Shown piece after piece: positions 12,101 to 28,501 of a stretch of DNA of 64,000 bases. The stretch is from Megascapheus bottae. Its lineage: Eukaryota > Chordata > Mammalia > Rodentia > Geomyidae. The notes below the pieces were generated by a model. The model had not been told where the DNA came from and searched no databases. It saw only the letters and a program-made list of their open reading frames with translations. The stretch spans positions 58,062,602 to 58,126,601 of the forward strand of contig JANJXV010000013.1 of NCBI GenBank assembly GCA_024803745.1, in the 5' to 3' direction. Position 1 is the stretch's first letter; every line of letters begins with the position of its first letter. A program made the translations under genes and the position numbers.

Positions 12101-13111
12101 ACCCCCTTCCCCACTGCCAAACACTCAGCACATGCTGGCATTGGCACCAATTCTACTGGGACCAGAACACGGGATGCCTATGTGGTAGCCAGCGCTGCAG
12201 CCCACACCCGGCCTTTGCCGGTGTCGCTTGGCTCCAAACCTGCTCCTCCAAGGGGCCCCGGCAAAACCTGCTACCCCGGACACCTGGAGCAGCAGGTAGC
12301 CACCCAGGCTGCTCCTGCCGGTGAGCTGGCCATCAGACCTTCCTCGAGGAATCAGGGGTTCACCTAGGGCTAGCTGCCTAGAAAGCCGAGCAAAGGCCGC
12401 CTCAAGGCAGGCAGGGTGATCCCTCCCACACTGCCTCCTGCCAGTGAGATCCCCACCCATCCTGACTCGATCCATGTGATCTGCATGGGATCCACGCCCG
12501 TCCTGACTCATCCGTGTGATCTGCACTGGGATCCACCCCTGTCCTGACTCATCCGTGTGATCTGCAGTGGGATCCACGCCCAGTCCCATCCACCAGGTCC
12601 ACACCACAGGCAGCTGCTGCAGGTCTACCAGGAAGCCCACCGGACACGGCCCTTCCCCTGAGCCCTCCAGCACCAGTGAAGAAGCCCGGGTGGGCTCGTG
12701 GGTCAGGAATGAGGACGCCAGTCCTGGTGTACCCTCCTGGGGAGAGAGTGTCCAGACTCCTCCATGGAGTGGACTCTCCGGAGGGCACAACCCCCCACCG
12801 GGCGGCCACTCCCACCACCACCACTCCAGGAGAGGGGCGGGGGCGGGGCGGCCAGTCCTTGACTCCTCCAGGCTGAGTAAGGGAGGGAGACTGCGATCTG
12901 AGACCAGCCCTGGAGGAACCCAACGCCCAGTGCAGCTGTCTGGTGTGTAAGTCCAGAGACAGTGCCCCCCCTCCTCTTCCCCCCGCAGCCCGGCCTCCTC
13001 CTCCTCCTCCCCCCTCCCCCCAGCCCCCCCCAGCCTCCCCGCACTCACCCAGAAGAGCAGGTTGAAGGCGAACATGAGGCACTTGACGGCCCGCAGGCAG
13101 CCGCGCGCCAT
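6172..13111 (-). CDS. TSPAN4: Tetraspanin-4 (NAG-2)
   Basis: Seven coding exons: 13049-13111, 8107-8298, 7735-7809, 7087-7188, 6815-6946, 6655-6738 and 6172-6240. Together they are 717 nt and give 238 aa, the human length. The start MARGCLRAVK sits just inside an exon whose acceptor AG is at 13129-13130. Four hydrophobic segments fall at roughly 14-36, 55-77, 85-108 and 205-228. The large extracellular loop has the tetraspanin CCG motif at 147-149, a PDSCC motif at 166-170 and N-glycosylation sites NYT (152) and NAT (161). It ends in ADTHCA. Tetraspanin-4 organises membrane microdomains with integrins and other tetraspanins and marks migrasomes. The donor after residue LVQ (GTCTGT) is weaker than the rest. 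Transcription probably starts at the POLR2L-side CpG island, at the CpG island around the first coding exon, or both. Confidence 0.97.
12425..12590 (+). repeat. About 43-bp minisatellite, ~3.5 copies, TSPAN4 intron
   Basis: Repeats of TGACTCATCCGTGTGATCTG followed by a G(C)ATGGGATCCACGCC-type segment, about 40-44 bp apart. It lies well inside the first coding intron and does not carry an exon edge. Confidence 0.75.
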
Positions 13112-13640
13112 GGCGCAGCGCCTCAGCTCTAGGAGGAAGATGAAGGACAGGTCCAGGTAGACCACCACGTACCTGCCGCCCTGGGGCGCCGCCGCCCTGG
13201 GGCCCCCCGGGGACCGGGACTCCCGGCTGCTGGAGCGGCGCATGGCGCCTCGGGAGGCCGGGCGCGCTCAGCCCCACGCCGCCATCCCGGCCCGGCCCGG
13301 CGCCCGGGGACCCGCCGCCCCCGCCCGGCGCCCGGCCTGCGCCCAGGGACCGCCGCCCCCGCCCAGCGCCCGGCCCGGTGCCCAGGGACCCGCCGCCCCC
13401 GCCCAGCGCCCGGCCCGGCGCCCAGCGCCCGCCCGCCTGGCCCGTGCGCCCTGCGCGCCCCGCCGAGCCAGCGCCGCCCGCTGGCCAATCGCAGAGACCC
13501 GGGGAAGGGGAGGGGGCGGAGGAGGGGAGGAGGAGAAGAGTGGAGGGGGTGGGGCGGAGGAGGAGAGGAGGGGAAGGGGAGGGGGCGGCGGCCCGGGGCA
13601 GGGGAGCCTCTGGCTGGCCATGGCGGCCTCTGGGACCCTT
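13040..13640 (-). promoter_or_regulatory. TSPAN4: CpG island around the first TSPAN4 coding exon
   Basis: A GC- and CpG-rich block with a short internal tandem repeat (GCGCCCGGCCCGG-type, 13270-13440). It surrounds the ATG exon and extends upstream of it. It could be an alternative internal promoter. The exon also has a good upstream acceptor (pyrimidine tract ending TCCTCCTAG), so transcripts from farther upstream can splice in. Confidence 0.5.
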
Positions 13641-13689
13641 TCTCACGCCCAGCCGGAGGTGGACACGGCAGCGATCTGAGCCTAAGGGC

Positions 13690-13980
13690 TGTGCGTGTGT
13701 GCGAGTGTGTGCGTGTGTGTGCATGTGTGTGTGTGCATGCATGTGTGCGTGTGCGTGTGCGTGCATGTGTGTGCACGTGAGTGCATGTGTGTGCATGCGT
13801 GTGTGTGCATGCATGGGTGTGTGCGTGCGTGTGCATGCATGTGTGTGTGCGTGAGTGTGTGTGCATGCATGTGTGCATGTGCATGTGTGTGCGTGCATGT
13901 GTGCGTGCATGTGTGTGCATGCGTGTGTGCACGTGAGTGCATGTGTGTGCATGTGTGGTGTGTGTGTGTGCATGCGCACC
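13690..13980 (+). repeat. (TG)n / GCATG-rich simple repeat
   Basis: About 290 bp of imperfect alternating purine-pyrimidine sequence, mostly GTGTGTGCATGTGTGTGC. It is upstream of the first TSPAN4 coding exon. Such sequence can adopt Z-DNA; that is inference. Confidence 0.9.
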
Positions 13981-14827
13981 AGCACCTGTGGAGGAAAGAG
14001 AAGACATGGCTAACAGGAGACATCCCATCCCCAGAACCCCCCCCCACGTCCTCTCTGTGCAGGTCAGCAGGGCCAGCCACCAGCCTCCCCTCTGGAGTGG
14101 CCACAGCCCTCAGGCTGAGAGGCCAGCGGTCCTATTGGAGCTCTGGAAGACCCCCGTGGTTACGTAAGGGGACAAAGAGCAGGAGCTGCCGCCTGCGGGG
14201 TGCACGGGAGACCCAGAGTTCCACAGCAAAGGTCACAGGGCCCTCCATGCAGTGAGAGAGGGCCGTGGCCAGGGACGCAGGTCTGGTTCCACACAGGGCA
14301 CCCCATGACCTCCTTCCCACCAGCTGTGCAGAGCAGGGGACCCCAGGATACCAGAGTGAGGACTGGGCCGGCTCCAGGTGCCAAGCCCAGATTCTCCCAC
14401 TCACCGCGAGGCAGATGAGACCGTGGAGTCACAGCTGGGGAAGTGACCTGCAGGCCACCACTCAGAGCAGGGTGGGGCAACACTGCTAGGTTACCTGGGA
14501 AGGGGGAAGCTTCCTCAACGTCCCTGCCCTGGAGCTCTACCCCCCCAACCGCCCTGGAACTCTGCCCCGCAAGCCCAGCCCCTTCACCCCCAGGGGTAGA
14601 GCCCCAGTGAGACGTTCTCAAAATGGCTCCCGTCTTGGCATTGGTTGGTGCTGTCTCAGGCCCCTGCTGCCCACCACGCCTGCCAGCCAGGCTGGGCCCC
14701 AGCTACTTGGACTTGCCACAGGAGGTGTCCTGGAAGGCTGGCAGGCAGGCAGCATGCAGGCCACATCACTCCTGCCTCCACCCCAGGGCCCTGAGCCCGG
14801 GACCACCCTGTGCCATCCTCTTCCTCC

Positions 14828-15046
14828 TCTTTTTTCTACGGCGGGTCATGGGGCTTGAACTCAGGACTTGGCACTGGCCCTGAGCTTTTTGCTCCAGGCT
14901 AGCACTACCACTTGAGCCATAGCACCACGTCCAGCTTTTTTGAGTATTTACTGGAGACGAGTCTCAGCTCCCCTGCCTGAGCTGGCTTCAGCACCGTGAT
15001 CCTCGGGTCTCAGCCTCCTGAGCAGTCAGGATGGGAGGCGGAGGCA
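14828..15046 (-). repeat. B1-like/Geo SINE, antisense
   Basis: T-rich start, GGGGCTTGAACTCAGGAC, TTGAGCCATAGCACCACG, then the antisense 7SL-like head with GATCCTCGGGTCTCAGCC. The flanks (14000-14825 and 15050-16620) are non-repetitive and show no exon I can support. Confidence 0.75.
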
Positions 15047-16624
15047 CCAGCCAGTGCCAGCCAGCCACTTCAGGGCATTCTGAACCCCTCCAGCCTTCAG
15101 CTCTGAGCAGAGGGCCATGCTCAGGACCCAGGCTCCTCACAGAGCCAGCCAGTGCTGCCCCGCGAGTCTGGCTTGCCACCCAGACAAGTCCACCCTGGCT
15201 CTACACCTGGGGGGGGGGGCCCTGGGCAAGCCTGAGGAGACCAAGCAAGCCCATCCACAGAGGGACCAGGCAGACTCCAAGCTTGCCGGCAAGCAGCTCG
15301 GGCGGGCAGTGGAGCAGTCTAGCAGAGCCCAGCAGTGTGACAGTGGCCAGCCAGGGGCCCAGCCCAGCATGGCCAGCTGCCCACCCTCACCTTCCGCTGG
15401 GCAGACTCTGAGGCAGTGTTGAGGAGGCAAGGAGGGCAACACCCACGGGCTGCTGTCTGCATGCTGCACTCCAGGCCCAGCCCGGCCCTGCCAGCCCAAG
15501 CGCCTTCTGTGGCTCTGGAAGCGGCCACAGAGAGGAAAGGACTGGCAGCTGTAAGGCTGGGGTAGGTCTATCTCCATTTCAGCCCGGCTGGAGACTCCCC
15601 TCCAGCCCTCCCTACTCACTTCAGGGGCAGAGCTGGTGGCCTGAGTCCATGGAGGCCAATGGAAGGAGCCCCTGGGCCAGCCCAAGCTCTGTGCCTTCTG
15701 TGGCTGCCTTCCATGGCTTCCTCCCATGGCTTCCTCCCTGACACAGGTATTTCTCTGCTGGAGGCCTCGAAGCAGGGAGAAGGGCCCTGGTGGCTCAGGG
15801 GGCTGAGGTCCCAGAGCCAGGACTGGATAGGAAGTCTGAGACTTCCCATGCTGTGGGCAGTCCTAGAGAACAGGCCCCAGCCTGTCAGGATGGGCAACTG
15901 GGATGGCACAGGATGCCAGTCCCGAGTGCTGCCCGTCTGGTCAGGGGGCCACCGGGCCAGGGGCAGTCCAGCTTTGGCCACATCGTGTGAACACCCACAC
16001 CCTAGAGGCACAGCCTGGTGAAACTGCCCAAGTGTGCTCAACTCTTGTGTATGTAGCACCCCTCTGGGCAAACAAACATCTGTCCAGCTGGCCCGCCAGA
16101 GGGCCATGGTCTGAGTGAGGAAAGCGGCAGGGTCAGCGGAACCCCTGTCCAGCGCTGGGCCCTGGCACCCCCTCCCTGTGGCTGTTGCCAAGGCAACTCT
16201 CAGAGCAGAAGGGGCAGGAACTTCAATCACTGGTTTTCCCTCATCCCCGCCTGCCCGGAAGTGACCCGTTCTCCAGCAAGAACTGTGTGTGTGTGTAGCA
16301 AACACGTGAGAGGGCACTGCACCAGAACAGGCCGACTCCACCCTCCTAAAACCAGGGCCTCCAGGCACCACTGGGAGAGGGCACAGGGCCTGTGCCCTGG
16401 GGGGCTTGCCACAACTGGCCCGCTTCCCAGCAAGGGCAGAGTAGGGCATATGGCTGACCTGAGGCTCCCCGAGGGTCCTGGGGTCCAGTCTGGTGAGGGG
16501 AGCAGACATAGGTTACCCACAGCCAAGCCAGGAAGGAACACAAAGAGTCAAGCCGGGGTGCTGCCCAGCCCAGGCTTCTCCTGAGGAACACGGGGAGGAC
16601 ACCACCGCCCAAGAAAAGGCACAG

Positions 16625-16822
16625 TAAGAGCCGAGCTGGGCTCACGAGTGTAATCTCCAGAGGCTGAGATCTGAGGACAGCAGTTCAGAGCCAGGCCAGA
16701 CGGGAAGGCCAGGACACGCACCGAAAACACAGCAGGCAGCAGAGCTGAGCTTGAGCAGAAAAGCTTCGGGACAGGGCCCAGGCCCAGAGTTCAAGACCCA
16801 GAAGAGGCACCCAAAAAAAGGC
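16625..16822 (+). repeat. B1-like/Geo SINE, diverged
   Basis: GAGCTGGGCTCACGAGTG head, AGAGGCTGAGATCTGAGG, a right monomer ending in CAGAGTTCAAGACCC, and an A-rich tail. From here to 17515 nothing else is identified. Confidence 0.6.
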
Positions 16823-17514
16823 GTCTTCATATCCCCCCTCCCTCTTCCTCTCCCTCCCTCCCTTTCACTCCCCCCATCCTCCTACCCCCAGTATCTCAGG
16901 AATGTCAACTTGGCTCCAAAGTTTCCCAGAGTAAACAACCAGAGCAGGAGCTGCCCTGCCTGCCTGTCCCCTCCACCAGGAGGCCTCTGCCCCGCTGTCC
17001 CTGTGGGCCCCAGGACCCGTCCCCAGGACCTTCCCTGTGGACAGCCAACCTCCTGCTGGCTCCCGGGTCTCCCTCACCTCTGCTGCCTTAGCTCCTCCGC
17101 TGCAGCTGCTTGAAGCCTGGGTCTAACCTCAGGCCACCGTGACTGAAGGCCTTTTTGCTGTCGCTCTGACCAGGCGAGCTGGCCGCACTGGGAGGGGAGC
17201 AGGAAGGGAAGTGGCGGCCCGTGGCTGTGCACGTGCCTGGCTGGGAAATGGCAAGTGTTGCAAGAAGCCTGGCCTGGGAGTGAGGGGCCACAAACCTCCC
17301 CCCAGGGACCAGGAGACAGGGGCTCTGGCCAGCCCTTCAGGACAGAGGAGACTCAACATGTCCACCCCTCCCCTCATTTACCCACACCACTAGACGGGTG
17401 CCTGGGACCCCACAAGTCTCCTTCCAGCCTGACACACACCCCAAATCTCCCAAACATGGAGCCTCCAGAGGCAGGGAGAGGCTGAAGTCTGCTCACCCCA
17501 CTCAAAGTCACAGC

Positions 17515-17818
17515 CACTGAGTGTGTGTGTGTGTGTGTGTGTGTGTGTCCTGGCTAACTGGTCACCCACTCAGAGACACAGCCACTGAGTGTGTGTGTGT
17601 GTGTGAATGAGTGTGTGTGTGTGAATGAGTGTGTGTGTGAGTGTGTGTGTGTCCTGGCTAACTGGTCACCCACTCAGAGACACAGCCACTGAGTGTGAGT
17701 TTGTGTGTGTGTGTCTCGGCTAACTGGTCACCCACTCAGAGACACAGCCACTGAGTGTGTGTGAGTGTGTGTGTGTGTCCTGGCTAACTGGTCACCCACT
17801 CAGAGACACAGCCACTGA

Positions 17819-17860
<42 letters not shown>

Positions 17861-17898
17861 TGGCTAACTGGTCACCCACTCAGAGACACAGCCAATGA

Positions 17899-17940
<42 letters not shown>

Positions 17941-17983
17941 TGGCTAACTGGTCACCCACTCAGAGACACAGCCAATGAGTGTA

Positions 17984-18026
<43 letters not shown>

Positions 18027-18069
18027 TGGCTAACTGGTCACCCACTCAGAGACACAGCCAATGAGTGTA

Positions 18070-18112
<43 letters not shown>

Positions 18113-18294
18113 TGGCTAACTGGTCACCCACTCAGAGACACAGCCAATGAGTGTATGTATGTGTGTGTGTGTGTGTGTGTGTCCTGGCTAACTGGTCACC
18201 CACTCAGAGACACAGCCAATGAGTGTATGTATGTGTGTGTGTGTGTGTGTGTGTCCTGGCTAACTGGTCACCCACTCAGAGACACAGACACTGA

Positions 18295-18334
<40 letters not shown>

Positions 18335-18371
18335 TGGCTAACTGGTCACCCACTCAGAGACACAGCCAATG

Positions 18372-18409
<38 letters not shown>

Positions 18410-18580
18410 TCTCGGCTAACTGGTCACCCACTCAGAGACACAGCCACTGAGTGTGTGTGAGTGTGTGTGTGTCCTGGCTAACTGGTCACCCACTCAGAGA
18501 CACAGACACTGAGTGTATGTGTGTGTGTGTGTGTGTGTGTGTCCTGGCTAACTGGTCACCCACTCAGAGACACAGCCACT

Positions 18581-18624
<44 letters not shown>

Positions 18625-18796
18625 TGGCTAACTGGTCACCCACTCAGAGACACAGCCACTGAGTGTGTGTGTGTGTGTGTGTCCTGGCTAACTGGTCACC
18701 CACTCAGAGACACAGCCAATGAGTGTATGTATGTGTGTGTGTGTGTGTGTGTGTGTCCTGGCTAACTGGTCACCCACTCAGAGACACAGACACTGA

Positions 18797-18836
<40 letters not shown>

Positions 18837-18938
18837 TGGCTAACTGGTCACCCACTCAGAGACACAGCCACTGAGTGTGTGTGTGTGTGTGTGTGTGTCC
18901 TGGCTAACTGGTCACCCACTCAGAGACACAGACACTGA

Positions 18939-18990
<52 letters not shown>

Positions 18991-19168
18991 TGGCTAACTG
19001 GTCACCCACTCAGAGACACAGCCACTGAGTGTGTGTGTGTGTGTGTGTGTGTGTGTCCTGGCTAACTGGTCACCCACTCAGAGACACAGCCACTGAGTGT
19101 GTGTGTGTGTGTGTGTGTGTGTCCTGGCTAACTGGTCACCCACTCAGACACAGCCAATGAGTGAGTGA

Positions 19169-19204
<36 letters not shown>

Positions 19205-19348
19205 TGGCTAACTGGTCACCCACTCAGAGACACAGCCAATGAGTGTGTATGTGTGTGTGTGTGTCCTGGCTAACTGGTCACCCAGAGACACAGCCACTGA
19301 GTGTGTGTGTGTGTGTGTGTGTGTCCTGGCTAACTGGTCACCTGCAGG
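17515..19348 (+). repeat. 1.8-kb compound VNTR: constant core plus variable (GT)n
   Basis: About 25 copies of a nearly constant core of about 42 bp (CTAACTGGTCACCCACTCAG followed by AGACACAGCCA) are separated by (GT)n tracts that vary from about 10 to more than 40 nt. A few interspersed steps read GTATGTATG or GAGTGAGT. It sits between the distal and proximal TSPAN4 promoters. Long Cys-Val frames across it are repeat artefacts. Confidence 0.97.
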
Positions 19349-19379
19349 TAAGGTTTCACCCCAGAGGTGAAAGCACCCC

Positions 19380-21191
<1,812 letters not shown>

Positions 21192-21322
21192 TCGGGGGTC
21201 CCGGCCTCCTCTGCAGAGCACAGCAGTCAGCGCTGCCGCAAGTTGGGGACGAGCCGTGGGAGCAATGCCTGCCTGCCTGCGGCGCTGTGACTGCCAGGCT
21301 CCCACTCTGGACAGGAGCACCC

Positions 21323-21328
21323 AGTAAA
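21323..21328 (+). terminator. POLR2L: POLR2L poly(A) signal (AGTAAA variant)
   Basis: AGTAAA 131 nt after the stop, followed by a GT-rich stretch. No canonical AATAAA lies nearby. Confidence 0.55.
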
Positions 21329-21699
21329 GGGCTCTGTAGAACTTCCAGGAGGTCCTGCTTATTGTCTGGTTTTCTGGGGCTCCTTCCATCCGTTTCCCTG
21401 TGGCCCTCAGTTCTGCTTCCTTAGTGTCCACGAGATGTCAGAGGGACGCTGTGCCGTAGAAAGAGCCCCTGCTGGCCAGGTGCCGGGGCTCCAGCAGGGA
21501 GGCTCTGGAGCCTCTCCTGGTAGGGGGTGGTAGGGCCCAGGCCTGGTGGATGTCCCTCTTCATGGCGCCCTCCCCAGGTCCAGGAGCCGCCAGGTCATCC
21601 CTCCCGCCCCAGGTTCCATCTCCATACTGAAGGCCACAGGCCTTACATCCCATCTGTCTGAGTCTTCGTTGCCAGCTCTGGAGCTCTGTTCCTGACACT

Positions 21700-22700
21700 T
21701 GGTACTCAAGGCTAGGGCTTTACCACTTCAGTCACTACCACTTTTAGCCTTCTGTCTTTTGTTTTCAGTTTTACATAGGTTGTGGAGCTTGAACTCAGGG
21801 CCTGGGCACTGTCCCTGAGCTGCTTTTGCTCAAGGCTAGCACTCTACCACTTCAGCCACAGCGCTACTCCCAGCTTTTTCTGTGTACATGGTACCGAGGA
21901 GTGGAACCCAGGGCTTCACACGTGCTAGGCCAGCACCCTACCACTAAGATATACTTCCAACCCCTCGCTGAGTCTTTGTTTTTGTTTTGAGACCTTTGTG
22001 CTTGTTAGATGCTCTTCCCTCGGGTCATTTCTGTTCTTCTGGAATCTGAAGAACCAGGTTATCTGGGGCCTGGGCAGCCCTGCTGTGTGGGCTTCAGCTG
22101 AGCCTCCACGCCTCCCAGTAGCCCTGCTCCTTGACCAGGTTCCTGCAGGAGGCTGCATATCAAGTTCAAAGCCAGCCCTGGCACAAAAAGACCTGAGACT
22201 TATCTCCAGTTAACCCCTAGAAAACAGGAAGTGGGGCTTGGCTCAAGGGTAGGGTGGTAGCCTTGAGCTGAAGAGCTCAGGGACAGCGCCCAGGCTGAGT
22301 TCAAGCCCCATGACCCACAAAAACAAAACAAATGGCAGGAGTATGAGGAGCCGGTTTTTTCTGCGTACTTCTGGAAGCGCTGCTGGTGTGTCTCCAGCAG
22401 TTTACAGGTTCCTGGGCACACACTGGCTGCCCCTCACCAGCCTCCTGCCCTCGGGCTAGAAAGGTCTTCAGGGACCATAAGCCAGTCACTGTACAGGGTG
22501 CCCTCGCCAGCCACACCCCCTCTCCCAGAGGAGCATCCTGGGCAGAGGTCTGGAAGATCACAGCTTGAAGCCAGCTCATACAAAAAAGGCCCTGAGGCTG
22601 AGCAAAAAGCCAGGCTAGAGGCACGAGGCATAGCTCAAGGGACAGAGCACCAGTCTAGTAAATGCAAAACCCCAAGTTCGAGCCCAGTACTTGCCAGTAA
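21700..22700. repeat. SINE cluster between POLR2L and CD151
   Basis: An antisense IDL-Geo copy at about 21775-21962 (GGAGCTTGAACTCAGGGC to CACGTGCTAGGCCAGC). A plus-strand B1-like/Geo remnant at about 22145-22330 (AGTTAACCCCTAGAAAACAG to CAAGCCCCATGACC). A diverged plus-strand ID-like copy at about 22540-22695. No coding exon is seen between POLR2L and CD151. Confidence 0.65.
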
Positions 22701-22855
22701 GTGTATTGTGCTGTCCAGCCTTTGGGCTCTCCCATGGGCTCGCTCAGTGTTGGACCCCTAGACCCGGGGACGAGCCCTGGCCCATGCCTTTCCAGAGCCG
22801 AGCCCAGGACCACCAACAGCACACTGACCAGCCGATCAGCGAGTGTTTATTGACC

Positions 22856-22861
22856 ACCTCT
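22856..22861 (-). terminator. CD151: CD151 poly(A) signal
   Basis: TTTATT, read as AATAAA on the minus strand, 500 bp past the CD151 stop codon. The 3' UTR 22862-23360 has no repeat. Confidence 0.75.
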
Positions 22862-23360
22862 TGGTGGCAGGGCAGCTGCGAGGGTCTGCAGTGCAGTGAG
22901 GACAAGCCCCTCTCCACACAGGTCATGTGGCGGGCTGGTGGTGCACATGGACACAGCATCGGCAGTGGTGTTGACAGCAGTGGGAAAGATCAAGCCAGGG
23001 TTCTGGCTGCTAGGAGCAGGGCAGGCCTGGTGGCCTGCCTGGGGCACGCGGGCTGAGGGCATGGTGTGCACTTTCCCAGTGGCAGGCACAAGGGCACCTG
23101 GAACTGTGAGGTGCCCTGTGTGTGCCACCTGACAAGGCCCGCCTGCCTCAGGCCCCACTGGAGGGCACATCCGGATTCTGCCCCCGCAGACGTCAGGCAG
23201 CAGGGGCTGACTGCACAGCCTTCCTGCTGCCTCAGACTGGGGCAGGAGTAAAAGGCACTTGAAGCCACCCCCCACCCCATCCCCGGGGGTTGCAGAGGGC
23301 ACGGTGAGTACAGGTGCCGGGGCAGGGGCGTGGCCTGTCAGCAGTCAAGAGGGACAGTGA

Positions 23361-25665
<2,305 letters not shown>

Positions 25666-26039
25666 CCTGAGCTGGGAAGATGGGCAAGGGTCACCAGGAC
25701 CCTAACAAACACCAGTGGCGACAGGCAGGGACACTGTGATGCCTGGCCAGCCTGGGGTCGGGTCTGAGCCGGCCACCTGCCCTGAGGAGGCGTCTCCTTG
25801 AGAACCAGACACGAGTCACTTCCCCAGCAACAGCTGAGCGATGCCAGCACCAGCTCCTGAAGCCAGGCTCCTGGCACCCAGATGGGGTGCTCTGGAGGGC
25901 CCCCAGCCTTCCTCCGCCCACTCACTCCTGCTGGCAGTCAGTGGGTGTCCATAGGCCCTGGTGACAGGCTAGCGGGAACCGCCACCAAGACAGTTTGCAG
26001 AGGCAGCAGAGAGGCCAGGAGGGAGCTCAGGCCATTCTC

Positions 26040-26230
26040 AGCCTTATAAAAGGTCTCTGCAGGGCCTGGAGTTGCCAAACTCCGGGGTTCAATTCCTCAG
26101 TACCATATATATAGAAAAAGGCTGGAAATGGTGCTGTTCTCCAGTGGTAGAACACTAGCCTTGAGAAAGCCCAAAGACAGTGCTCAGGCCCTGAGTTCAA
26201 GCCCCAGGACTGGCAAAAAAGAAAAGAAAA
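26040..26230 (+). repeat. IDL-Geo SINE, 5'-diverged
   Basis: GGGGTTCAATTCCTCAGTAC, then GGAAATGGTGCTGTTCTCC and a right monomer ending in an A-rich tail (CTGGCAAAAAAGAAAAG). It lies in the CD151 5' untranslated intron. Confidence 0.75.
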
Positions 26231-26649
26231 GGTCTTTGCACAGCCTCCGTCCTCCCAAAGAGGAGAAACCCACAGATCAGAGTTCCCTTCCAAAGATACA
26301 GGGAGGAGAAGAACAATCCTGAGGGAGCAGAGAGGTGGCCATGCCCAGCCAGAGTCCCCTGGGGCTGCCGGGCCCCCAGGCACACCACACCATGCCTGGG
26401 CTGGGCAGGACGTTGCCTTCCCCTCCCCCTAGAGCTTACCAGACTGACTGGGAACCGCTTCCTAGAACAGCAGCGGGAACTTCCTCCCCAGGCCTGGCCC
26501 TCGCCACTCCTGCTGGACAGAGGGCAGCGGGCTAGGCCTGCGGCCCGGTCTGCTCTGGACAGAGGGCAGCCAGGCCTGGTATTCGGGTCTGGGCCGGGAG
26601 GGGCAGAGGATGTTTCTGGACGTCTGAACCAGGAAGGGAGGGACGTCAA

Positions 26650-27560
26650 GTCTAATTAAGGCGCCCGGCCCGCCCCGGGCCTTGGCTCCAGACAGGTCAT
26701 CATCCCTCCCCGCAAGCCGCCCCAGCACCAGCCTGCCGGGGAAGAAAAGGCCTGGGCTGGAGCGGCCAGACCTCCGCCCGCTGGCGGGAGGGAGGGAGGG
26801 AGGGAGGGAGGGAGGGCTGGGCTGGGCCCCGGCCCCGGTCAGGCTCCGGGCCGAGGCCCACGGGGACGCTGGCTCCCACACTCGGCGCGGCGGGGCGGCC
26901 CCTCCTCCCCGAAGGGCCCGGCGGGCGGATGTGCGTCCGCAGGGAACGGGGAGGCCGGGAGGCCGGGAGGCCAGAAACCGCTCCCGCGGCTCGGACGGGG
27001 CCGCACTCCAGCCCCGGGGAGGGCGGCGGGGCGGGCGGAGCTCCGGTGTCCCGGACAATGAGCCAGGCGTCCCGCCGGCGCCGCCCGGCCCGGATGTGGG
27101 GCCCCAGGCCTGGGCCCGGGCTCCCTCGGGAAGGCCTGCGAGGGGCTGCGGCCGGGTCCCGGGGACGTCCGCTCCCGGGCGTCCCCGGAGCCACCGACCG
27201 GGCCTCGGAAACCTGAGACCCCTCGGCAGCCGGGGCCCGCGGCGCACTCACCGACCACGCGTCGGAGTCCCAGCCGGGCGGCGGCTCGCGGGGGCGGCGG
27301 CTCGGAACGGGGGGAATGCGCGGCCCCGGGCCTGCGGAGACGCGCCCCGACAGACCGCGCCCACCGCGCCGGCCACGCCCCCGGGCTGGCCCCGCTCCCC
27401 GGAAGGCCACGCCCCCGGGCCGGCCCCGCGCCCCGGCAGGCCCCGCCCACCGCGCCCGCCACGCCCCCGGGCCGGCCACGCCCACAGCCGGGCAGGCCGG
27501 GACCCGAGCTGGAGCTGCCAGGCCGGCGCGGGCTGTGCGGGGCGTCGGGTTAGAGGCCAG
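26650..27560 (-). promoter_or_regulatory. CD151: CD151 CpG-island promoter and predicted untranslated exon 1
   Basis: A CpG-dense block with many GGGCGG/CCCGCC boxes. A minus-strand donor GTGAGT gives an exon edge at 27252, so an untranslated exon probably starts at 27252 and extends upstream. A (GGGA)n run at 26783-26816 is G-quadruplex-prone. Tandem CCACGCCCCCGGGC-type units fill 27355-27485. Neither TATA box nor coding exon is seen. Confidence 0.6.
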
Positions 27561-28084
27561 GCGGGTTTGCTCAGCCCCGCGACCCTCGGCCTACCGACGC
27601 CCATAGCTCAACAATCCCCCAACCCAGAGACGAGGAGCCCGACAGAAGGCAGAGCCCGGACTTCGGCCCGGGAAGCACTCTTGATGACTGCCTGGTGAGG
27701 GTCTAGCCGACTCGGGAAGGGCAGCCGGACGCTGTGTGGAGGGTGCCTGGAGCCCCCCAGAGGCCAGGCCTGAGGGCCCCAGTCTGGCTGGCATACATGT
27801 CTGGGGCAGGGTGCAGGATGCAGAGTTATGGATGAAGGACAAGGACTTTCTAGGGCTGGCTGAGGGAGATGAGGCAGGAATGAGGAGACAGGATTAACCA
27901 CCCGCCACCCCAGCACAGCATTTACTGCTCAGGTGGGCTCTGGACCTACACTCGGGCTGGCATGGTGGCTGAGGTAGGGACAGACTGGAAACTGGTGATG
28001 ACCCACCCATTGCTCTTGGATGAAATGGCTGGAGAAGGAAATTTGTTGGAACCAGGTCCCTGGAGTCTTGCAAACCCCTTCCTC

Positions 28085-28270
28085 TCATGACTTGGATTTG
28101 AACTCAGGGTGTGCTCGTGCTCTACCACTATGGTCATACCTCCTATCCAGCTTTTGGCTAGTTGTTTTGGAGGTGTAGTCTCATGGGCTTCCCCCACCCC
28201 AGGCTAGCTTTGAATCTGTATCCTCTAGATCTAAGCCTTTTGAGTAGCTAGATTATAAGTGTGAGTCCCA
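28085..28270 (-). repeat. Diverged B1-like/Geo SINE, antisense
   Basis: Contains TTGAACTCAGGGTGTGC, CTCTACCACTATGG and an antisense head (CTAGATCTAAGCC, GAGTAGCTAGATTA). The surrounding 27600-28480 has no other feature I can support. Confidence 0.55.
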
Positions 28271-28495
28271 GATTCCTGGCTTGGAACTCCAGCTTTGGTT
28301 GGATGGTAAGGCCTTAGAGCATGAAAGACCCTAAGAGGTCACACCCAGAGCTGTGCAGCCCCAGGCCCCAGCACAGCAGAGCCGTGTGCCACATCTGAAA
28401 TACTCCCATTGCATGTGTGCAGGCCAGGGACACCTCGTGCATGAACTACTGTGGCTCACAGACACACAAAGCCATGGGCAGGACATTCAGTGGAC

Positions 28496-28501
28496 TTTAT
28501 T
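28496..28501 (-). terminator. CRACR2B: CRACR2B poly(A) signal
   Basis: TTTATT, read as AATAAA on the minus strand, 171 bp beyond the CRACR2B stop codon. Confidence 0.75.

Noticed and set aside
13112..13243. In-frame upstream ATG giving TSPAN4 a 44-residue N-terminal extension (through SFIFLLEL)
   Set aside because: The hydrophobic stretch is the translation of a pyrimidine tract ending in a good acceptor (TCCTCCTAG) 19 nt before the known start. Human TSPAN4 begins MARACLQ at the same place.
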